Source of the DNA: Planctomycetota bacterium
GTDB taxonomy: Bacteria; Planctomycetota; Planctomycetia; Pirellulales; Pirellulaceae
Direction of reading: 5' to 3'
DNA length: 43,053 nt
NCBI GenBank assembly: GCA_003671195.1
Contig: QWPJ01000220.1
Location: forward strand, 1-43,053
Part shown: piece by piece, positions 33,744 through 39,349 of the stretch
Layout of the letters: each line of letters starts with the position of its first letter
How positions within the stretch are numbered: the first letter of the stretch is position 1
Made by a program: the position numbers and the translations under genes
The notes under the pieces: generated by a model
Database searches by the model: none
The model's input: only the letters and a program-made list of their open reading frames with translations
Told to the model about the DNA's origin: nothing

Positions 33744-35222
33744 ATGCGACCCGATCCGATCCTGCGACTCGATCTGCTCATGCTTTGGCTTGTTCTGTGG
33801 CTCTTGGCATGCGGAGCTCCAATCTCTCCGCTGTGCGCCGAGGGTCCCGTCAGCCCGACTGGCAGTTCACCGAATATCGTTTTGATCTTCGCCGACGATC
33901 TTGGGTTCGGGGATTTGGTTTGCTATGGTCAAAAGCGATGGAAGACCCCAAACATCGACTCGATTGCAAGCCAAGGGGTGCGGTTCACCGATTTCCATTC
34001 CTCGCAACCGGTCTGCTCAGCCTCGCGCGCAAGCCTGCTTACGGGTTGCTATGCCAATCGGATCGGCATCCATGGCGCTCTGGGGCCTGCTGCGATGAAC
34101 GGGATTCACGATGACGAATTGCTCGTCTCGGAGTTGCTCAAATCCAAGGGCTACAAGACCTGCGCCGTTGGGAAATGGCACTTGGGGCACCATCCTCAAT
34201 TCCTGCCGCTCAAACATGGATTCGATCGCTATCTAGGGCTGCCTTACTCGAACGATATGTGGCCCCACGGACCGGTGGTCAAACCTAAAACTTTCCCCGA
34301 ACTCCCCTTGATTCGCGGCGATCAAATCATCGATTCGGACGTCGACGCTCTGGACCAATCCCGACTGACCGAGCAGTACAGCGACTTTGCTCTCGAGTTC
34401 CTTGAGGATTCCAAAGACTCGCCGTTCTTTCTGTACTTTGCGCATACTTTCCCCCATGTACCGCTTTATGCCGCAGAGAACTTTCGCGGCAAATCCGGCG
34501 GCGGGATCTATGGAGATGTCCTCGAGGAATTCGATGCGGTCGTAGGTCGCATTCTCGGATTCCTCAAAGACAACGCCCTAGAAGAAAACACGCTGGTGAT
34601 TTTCACAAGCGACAACGGACCTTGGCTGACCTACGGCGAGCATGCCGGCAGCGCAGGGCCTTTGCGCGAAGGGAAAGGAACCGTCTACGAAGGTGGAACG
34701 CGGGTTCCGATGCTCGCCAAGTGGCCCGGTCGGATCCCAGCAGGTAAAGTCCAAGACGCCACGGCCATGACGATCGATATTCTCCCAACCATCGCCAATT
34801 TCGTCGGCGCCGAACTCCCCTCACACCCCATCGATGGCTTGGACATCGCGGATCTGCTGGCATGCAAACCGGGTGCGACCTCCCCCCACGAAGTCTTCTA
34901 CCATTACTTCCGACAAGGGGAGTTGCAAGCGATCCGAAGCGGTGAATGGAAGTTGATGCTGCCCCACGATGTCTATTGCATCGTGCCCGACAAACTCGGC
35001 TCGGACGGCAAACCTGGCCAATCCAAAATGCGCAAGATCACCGAACCGGAACTCTATCATCTAGGACAAGACATCGGGGAGACGACCAATCTAGCAGCAA
35101 GCCAACCGGAAGTCCTTGAACGGCTCTTGGAACTGGCGCAAGCTGGCCGAAAGGAACTCGGCGATTCGCTGACCCAGACCAAAGGCACAGGCATTCGGCC
35201 ATCTGGAAAAAAGGATCGATGA
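33744..35222 (+). CDS. Exported sulfatase (formylglycine-dependent)
   Basis: This 492-residue type I sulfatase hydrolyses a sulfate ester. A signal peptide is present (about 8-32, LRLDLLMLWLVLWLLACGAP). The metal-binding start of the fold is intact (NIVLIFADDLGFGDLVCYG). The active-site Cys lies in VCSASRASLLTG: C91-S-A-S-R95 matches the CxAxR form of the CxPxR motif, so conversion to formylglycine by a sulfatase-maturing enzyme is expected. Further ligands are seen in GKWHLGH, FFLYFAHTFPHVPL and FTSDNGPW. The C-terminal part is conserved with arylsulfatase A-like enzymes (AIRSGEWKLMLPHD). Planctomycetes carry many such enzymes for sulfated algal glycans; which substrate is unknown. The stop overlaps the next start (ATGA). 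Confidence 0.93.
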   Translation: MRPDPILRLDLLMLWLVLWLLACGAPISPLCAEGPVSPTGSSPNIVLIFADDLGFGDLVCYGQKRWKTPNIDSIASQGVRFTDFHSSQPVCSASRASLLTGCYANRIGIHGALGPAAMNGIHDDELLVSELLKSKGYKTCAVGKWHLGHHPQFLPLKHGFDRYLGLPYSNDMWPHGPVVKPKTFPELPLIRGDQIIDSDVDALDQSRLTEQYSDFALEFLEDSKDSPFFLYFAHTFPHVPLYAAENFRGKSGGGIYGDVLEEFDAVVGRILGFLKDNALEENTLVIFTSDNGPWLTYGEHAGSAGPLREGKGTVYEGGTRVPMLAKWPGRIPAGKVQDATAMTIDILPTIANFVGAELPSHPIDGLDIADLLACKPGATSPHEVFYHYFRQGELQAIRSGEWKLMLPHDVYCIVPDKLGSDGKPGQSKMRKITEPELYHLGQDIGETTNLAASQPEVLERLLELAQAGRKELGDSLTQTKGTGIRPSGKKDR

Positions 35223-36115
35223 AACACGTAGGCTATTTGGGTGCAAGCGAGGGCTGGTACTGTCGGGATTTGCAGCGAGCCGCGGGGCTTGGGCACTGGC
35301 CCGAACCTGTGGCGATCCAGCCATTGGCGTTTGCGGATCTTCAGGTCGCCTACCGAGGGGGCCCATCGAGTCAGTTTTCTGCAAGTGCCGATATCGAATC
35401 GAACGCGTGCCATGCCTTGATGGTGCGAACCATGCCGATCGGGTCGCTCGAGCAGACGATCTTCCGGATGAACGCTCTGCATGTGGCCCAAAGCAATGGG
35501 GTCCGAGTGGTCAATCCCCCAAGGGCGTTGGAAATCGCCATCGACAAATGGCTCACGCTCGAGACGGTCCGCCAGCATGGGCTCGCGATCCCGCGGACCA
35601 TCTGCTGCCAGAGTCGCGATCAAGCCATGGAGGCTTGGGAAAGTCTCGGGAGAGATTGCGTCGTCAAACCGATCTTCGGCGGAGAGGGACGGGGGATTTT
35701 GCGAGTCAGCGATCCGGATATGGCTTGGAGGGTCTTCACCACGCTCGAACAACTCCGGGCGGTCCTTTATTGCCAGGAGTTCCTCCAAGGTCCAGGCTAT
35801 GACTTGCGATTGCTGGTCATTGCCGACGCGATATTTAGTGTCAAGCGAATTGGGCAAGGGGACTGGAGAACCAACGTTTCCCGAGGGGGGAAGGCCGAGC
35901 CCCATGAGCCGACCTTTGAGCAAATGCAGATCGCCTTTAAGGCCGTCCGCGCCGTCGGGGCCTGGATGGCCGGCGTGGATCTGCTTACCGATTCCCAAGG
36001 TCGTGATGTGGTGCTCGAAGTCAATGCCGTCCCGGGGTGGAAAGCCACGGCCAAGGCTCTCGATATCGACATCGCTCGGGTGGTGCTGGAGAAACTCCTC
36101 TGGGATACGGTTTAA
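35219..36115 (+). CDS. RimK-like ATP-grasp ligase
   Basis: This 298-residue ATP-grasp enzyme of the RimK/alpha-L-glutamate-ligase type joins an amino group to an acyl-phosphate formed with ATP. Visible marks are the N-terminal pre-grasp domain, KWLTLETVRQHGLAIPRT, the ATP-binding VVKPIFGGEGRGI (148-160), QEFLQGPGYDLRLLVI, VKRIGQGDWRTNVSRGG and the metal-binding VLEVNAVPGW (265-274). The acceptor cannot be read off. Candidates are ribosomal protein S6-like targets, a peptide, or the tetrahydromethanopterin cofactor that some planctomycetes make, but no pterin gene is seen nearby. ATG 35219 overlaps the sulfatase stop by 4 nt, so it closes the AroE-like/DUF1501/sulfatase operon. Confidence 0.85.
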   Translation: MKHVGYLGASEGWYCRDLQRAAGLGHWPEPVAIQPLAFADLQVAYRGGPSSQFSASADIESNACHALMVRTMPIGSLEQTIFRMNALHVAQSNGVRVVNPPRALEIAIDKWLTLETVRQHGLAIPRTICCQSRDQAMEAWESLGRDCVVKPIFGGEGRGILRVSDPDMAWRVFTTLEQLRAVLYCQEFLQGPGYDLRLLVIADAIFSVKRIGQGDWRTNVSRGGKAEPHEPTFEQMQIAFKAVRAVGAWMAGVDLLTDSQGRDVVLEVNAVPGWKATAKALDIDIARVVLEKLLWDTV

Positions 36116-36512
36116 GAGCATTCCACAGAAGACAGATCAACCACCGAAGGCAGATCAACCACCGAAGGCAGATTAACCACGGAATACTCGGAACACACGG
36201 AAGGCGGATTAACCGATGAATACCTGAATACCTGAATACAGGGAAGACGCGGGAAAAGAGGGGGGTTGATTCCGTGTGTTCGGTGTGTTCGGTGGTGAGT
36301 TCTTAAAACCTGAGGCAACCGGCGGTCTTGATCGCCGATAAAATGAGGTCCAGGCTACTTTTGCCTAGGACCCTGGTACAGGGGAACGAGCCAAATCGGT
36401 TAGAATATCTGGATTGTTCGACGTACAATGGCCTGACGAACTGTTCAGATAAGGCCCATGTGGGCCTGGGAGCAGATCGCATCAGAGGGTATTCCAAGAG
36501 GGTGCAAAGCCG
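36116..36512. other. Intergenic region with tandem repeats and hairpins
   Basis: This region of nearly 400 nt holds three 18-bp repeats (listed), an 8-bp repeat GAATACCT at 36218-36239, an inverted pair of CGGAACACACGG-type arms (about 36189-36201 against 36270-36290), and two hairpins near 36318-36336 and 36347-36372. TACAAT at 36424-36429 may be a -10 box for the downstream gene, without a good -35. AAGAGGG at 36496-36502 is a fair ribosome site for ATG 36513. Confidence 0.5.
36133..36184. repeat. 18-bp tandem repeat, three units
   Basis: CAGATCAACCACCGAAGG occurs at 36133-36150 and 36151-36168, then CAGATTAACCACGGAA at 36169-36184. ACCAC and CGGAA(T/C)AC motifs recur in the following bases. 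Confidence 0.85.
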
Positions 36513-37676
36513 ATGGCAAAGGTATTGGATTGGCGCAGATCCGAAGATCCTGCGGACTTCATCCACCAAGCCGTTCAGGCTTTGACCGAAGGCGCCTTGG
36601 TGGTCGTTCCTAGCGACACTTGCTACATCGCCCTTGCCAGTGGGCTTCAAAGCCAAGCCGTCGAGGCGTTGTGGGATTTCTGCGGGCCGGGTCCAACAGG
36701 ACTTTATCTAGTCCCACGCTCGGCCGAGGAATCTGCGGATTTTATCCCAAGCTTCAGCCCTGGAGCCTTGCGATTGGCACGCAAGGTTTGGCCTGGGCCA
36801 CTGATCATCCAGCACGGCAACGGCTCGCCTGCGAGCACCATCGGTTGCTTGAGCGATTCGACCCGTCGTAGGCTCCAGACCGAGGATCACCAAGTTCGAC
36901 TTTGGCAGCCGGGCAACGAAATAGTCGGATACATTTCCCGACTCTTTTCCGGACCCCTCGTCGGCGGACTGCCGATGGGCAAACAACCAGAGGGCAAACA
37001 ACCAGAGAGCAAACAAGGAGTCATCACGGAAGTCAGGCAGTTGCCAGAACCCAACGAGGGGGAACTTGTGGTCATCGATACCGGATCGATCGTTGGAATC
37101 GGAGCGCCGACGGTTGTAGGGATCGATGGGACCGTCGGTCGGATCCTCGTGCCCGGGGTATTGGTCCCCGAGCAGCTCCAAGCCCTTTCGCAGTTGCTTG
37201 TTCTGTTGGTCTGCACCGGAAACACTTGCCGGTCCCCGATGGCTGCTGCGTTGATGCAAAAGAAAATCCTCGAGCGATTCGGAGGTACCGCCGATTCGAT
37301 CCCCATCGCCGTGACCTCCGCAGGCGTCAGCGCCATGGGGGGCGATCCTGCCTCGAGTGGAGCCCGACAAGCGATCCGAAACTATGGGTTGAATCTCGAG
37401 AGCCACCAAAGCACCCCGATCCAAGAGTACATGGTTGAACAAGCCGATTTGGTGCTCGTGATGGGATTTCGGCACCGTAGCATCCTGTGCTCTCAGTGGC
37501 CCGAATATGCCGACAAAGTCTTCATGCTCGCAGGGGATCAAGGCGATATTTCTGACCCCTTTGGCGGTCCGATCGAAGTGTACGAGCATTGCGCCAAGCA
37601 AATAGACCGTCATACTTCCACCTGGGTCGACCGATTCGATCCCTCCTCCGTCATTCGCTGGGAAACTCGAGTATGA
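36513..37676 (+). CDS. Degenerate YrdC/Sua5 domain fused to LMW phosphatase (arginine-phosphatase type)
   Basis: This 387-residue fusion has an N-terminal YrdC/Sua5-like domain (about 8-220). It keeps VVPSDTCYIA and RLARKVWPGPLII but lacks the Lys/Arg pair that normally follows the first motif, and has GPLVGGLPMG where SANxSG is expected, so threonylcarbamoyl-AMP synthesis is doubtful. The C-terminal low-molecular-weight protein phosphatase domain (about 229-385) has the P-loop VCTGNTCRSPMAAA (Cys234, Arg240) and the general-acid SDPFGG (Asp348). Thr238 occupies the position that in Bacillus YwlE selects phosphoarginine, where tyrosine phosphatases have Ile or similar. A GKQPE repeat lies in the linker (about 157-168). 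AAGAGGG lies 10 nt before ATG 36513. RpiB follows, as in Bacillus ywlC-ywlE-ywlF. The inferred substrate, phosphoarginine in proteins, is not proven. Confidence 0.8.
   Translation: MAKVLDWRRSEDPADFIHQAVQALTEGALVVVPSDTCYIALASGLQSQAVEALWDFCGPGPTGLYLVPRSAEESADFIPSFSPGALRLARKVWPGPLIIQHGNGSPASTIGCLSDSTRRRLQTEDHQVRLWQPGNEIVGYISRLFSGPLVGGLPMGKQPEGKQPESKQGVITEVRQLPEPNEGELVVIDTGSIVGIGAPTVVGIDGTVGRILVPGVLVPEQLQALSQLLVLLVCTGNTCRSPMAAALMQKKILERFGGTADSIPIAVTSAGVSAMGGDPASSGARQAIRNYGLNLESHQSTPIQEYMVEQADLVLVMGFRHRSILCSQWPEYADKVFMLAGDQGDISDPFGGPIEVYEHCAKQIDRHTSTWVDRFDPSSVIRWETRV
36977..37016. repeat. In-frame 15-bp tandem duplication in the YrdC/LMW phosphatase fusion
   Basis: GGGCAAACAACCAGA at 36977-36991 and 36992-37006 is followed by a third partial unit. 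It encodes GKQPE-GKQPE-SKQ, in frame, in a region where the normal SAN motif of YrdC is missing. Confidence 0.9.
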
Positions 37677-38012
37677 TACCAATCCAGTGCAGCGGATCGA
37701 ATTTCCTCGTACTCGTACTCGTACTCAGTGAAACGGTACTCGTACTCGATGGCTGTTCGAACTATGTCCAGGCCATTCGGTGATCGAGGAGGTCGCGGTT
37801 ACTTGCGTACCAATAGGCCGGATTGCTATACTAAAACGATTAGAGTACGAGTACCGTCCGCCGCGGCGGACTGAGTACGAGAAGAAGCACGAACAAAGCA
37901 TTGGCCCGAAGTGCACGATCGAGCGTTTTTGACTTGCGTTGAGTTATCTAGTCGCACTCGGTCAATGCGGTCTTAAGTTTCGAGCCGAAGCACCTCTAGT
38001 GGGAGTTCAAGT
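37677..38012. other. Intergenic region filled by repeat element copy 4
   Basis: This 336-nt stretch between the fusion gene and rpiB is almost wholly the TCGTAC-armed repeat. The 40 nt after it hold a plausible ribosome site (AGTGGGAG before ATG 38013). I see no terminator apart from the repeat itself. Confidence 0.5.
37706..37972. repeat. TCGTAC-armed inverted repeat element, copy 4 (full)
   Basis: Left arm: CTCGTACTCGTACTCGTACT, CAGTGAAACGG, then TACTCGTACTCGATGGCTG. Core: TGATCGAGGAGGTCGCGGTT and GCCGGATTGCTATACTAAAA. Right arm: GAGTACGAGTACC, the palindrome GTCCGCCGCGGCGGAC (37856-37871) and CTGAGTACGAG. Tail: GCACGAACAAAGCATTG, CGATCGAGCG and GGTCAATGCGGTC. Block order is the same as in copy 2; the palindrome block is identical to copy 1. 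Confidence 0.85.
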
Positions 38013-38495
38013 ATGCGAATCGCTGTAGGAAGCGACCATCGCGGTTATCAAATCAAAGGCAAATTGATCACGTTGCTTATGGCCGACGGCCATGAAGTCG
38101 TCGACTTCGGGACCGATAGCGATCAACCCGTCGACTACCCCGACTTTGCGGTAGCAGTGGCAAAGCAGGTTGCACAAGGGCTCGTCGAACGCGGGATTCT
38201 CATCTGCGGAAACGGCTTCGGGATGGCGATCACCGCCAACAAATTCCGAGGCGTACGCGCTGCGACCTGCGCCGACGAGGTCATGGCCGAAATGTGCCGA
38301 CGGCACAACGACGTCAATATCCTATGTCTGGCCGGCGATCTGATCGGCGATCGACCCGTCAGCGACTTGGTACGCATTTGGCTCGCTACCGAGTTCGAAG
38401 GTGGCAGGCACCTGCGCCGTCTGGAAAAAATCCTTTCGATCGAAAAAACAACCTCCGAAAAAACAACCTCCGAAAAAAACACTGCAGGCTCCTGA
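38013..38495 (+). CDS. rpiB: Ribose-5-phosphate isomerase B
   Basis: This 160-residue RpiB/LacAB-family isomerase interconverts ribose-5-phosphate and ribulose-5-phosphate in the pentose phosphate pathway. Family marks are MRIAVGSDHRGYQIK, VDFGTDSDQPVDYPDFA, the catalytic Cys in LICGNGFGMAITANK and the phosphate-site RRHNDVN. The residue two after the catalytic Cys is Asn where many RpiB enzymes have Thr (CGTG), so the ring-opening step may use a variant residue. The C-terminus has an added EKTTSEKTTSEKN tail from a 15-bp duplication. It lies downstream of the YrdC/phosphatase fusion, with a repeat element between, and overlaps the amidohydrolase start (TGATG). Confidence 0.93.
   Translation: MRIAVGSDHRGYQIKGKLITLLMADGHEVVDFGTDSDQPVDYPDFAVAVAKQVAQGLVERGILICGNGFGMAITANKFRGVRAATCADEVMAEMCRRHNDVNILCLAGDLIGDRPVSDLVRIWLATEFEGGRHLRRLEKILSIEKTTSEKTTSEKNTAGS
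38442..38485. repeat. In-frame 15-bp tandem duplication at the rpiB 3' end
   Basis: GAAAAAACAACCTCC at 38442-38456 and 38457-38471, then a partial unit. It extends the RpiB tail as EKTTS-EKTTS-EKN without breaking the frame. Confidence 0.9.
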
Positions 38496-39331
38496 TGCGC
38501 GTCGACTCCCACCACCACTTCTGGAACTACTCGGCCGAGCAATACGGTTGGATCAGCGAGAAAATGCAGGTCCTACGCCGCGACTTTGCCCCAAAAGACC
38601 TGCTGGCACAAACCGAGTCGACCCACATCGACTATGTCGTCAGCGTCCAAGCCCGACAAGAAATCCAAGAGACCCGATTTCTGCTCGACTACGCCGAAAA
38701 GAACTCGTGGATCCGTGGAGTCGTCGGCTGGGTTCCTCTGGCCCAACCGGCCATCGCCAAAGTCCTCGATTCCCTCCAAGGCCAGGCGCTTTTGAAAGGC
38801 GTTCGGCATGTAGTCCAAGACGAACCGGACGAAAAATTCCTCGACCGAGAGGACTTCAACGCAGGGATCCGTTTGCTCCGATCCTTCAAACTCGTCTACG
38901 ATCTGTTGGTTTTTGGCAAGCAATTGCCGATGACGATCCGGTTCGTCGACAGGCACCCGAACCAGCCTTTCGTTTTGGATCACATCGCCAAGCCCGTGAT
39001 CGAGGCAAACAAGTTCGATACGCAATGGGAAAAAGACTTCCGGGAACTAGCCAAAAGACCCAATGTCGATTGCAAATTCTCGGCCCTGGTCACCGAGGTC
39101 CGGGACCCCGAGTGGAATGTCGAGCTGCTCAAACCCTACTGGGATGTCGCCCTGGATGCCTTTGGTCCCGATCGGCTCATGTTCGGGAGCGACTGGCCGG
39201 TCTGTCTGCTCCGCAGTTCGTATGCCGACTGGGTCGCCGCGGTGAGCGTCTTGGCCAAGGATTTAACCCCCCAGCAGCAAGCCAACTTCTGGGGTGGAAA
39301 TGCGAATCGAGCATACCACTTGGGACTCTAG
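38495..39331 (+). CDS. Amidohydrolase_2 family lactonase-like protein
   Basis: This 278-residue TIM-barrel metal hydrolase is of the L-fuconolactonase/2-pyrone-4,6-dicarboxylate-lactonase type. The metal-binding HxH is at the start (MRVDSHHHFWNY). Later residues include GVRHVVQDEP, PFVLDHIAKP and the C-terminal FGSDWPVC, which supplies the metal and catalytic Asp. It would open a sugar lactone to its acid, upstream of a sugar-acid dehydratase step such as that of the gene at 11.9 kb, although the two are far apart. The start is ATG 38495, overlapping the rpiB stop (TGATG); a longer frame from 38294 runs through rpiB in another frame and is not coding there. The exact lactone is unknown. Confidence 0.88.
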   Translation: MRVDSHHHFWNYSAEQYGWISEKMQVLRRDFAPKDLLAQTESTHIDYVVSVQARQEIQETRFLLDYAEKNSWIRGVVGWVPLAQPAIAKVLDSLQGQALLKGVRHVVQDEPDEKFLDREDFNAGIRLLRSFKLVYDLLVFGKQLPMTIRFVDRHPNQPFVLDHIAKPVIEANKFDTQWEKDFRELAKRPNVDCKFSALVTEVRDPEWNVELLKPYWDVALDAFGPDRLMFGSDWPVCLLRSSYADWVAAVSVLAKDLTPQQQANFWGGNANRAYHLGL

Positions 39332-39349
39332 CGATTAGACTTTAGCGGT

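Noticed and set aside
35057-36121. 354-residue minus-strand frame opposite the ATP-grasp gene
   Set aside because: Shadow of a gene with complete ATP-grasp motifs; the start lies in the intergenic region and there is no ribosome site.
38294-38494. Longer start of the amidohydrolase running through rpiB
   Set aside because: The upstream part is out-of-frame rpiB sequence; the family N-terminus with HxH begins at ATG 38495.
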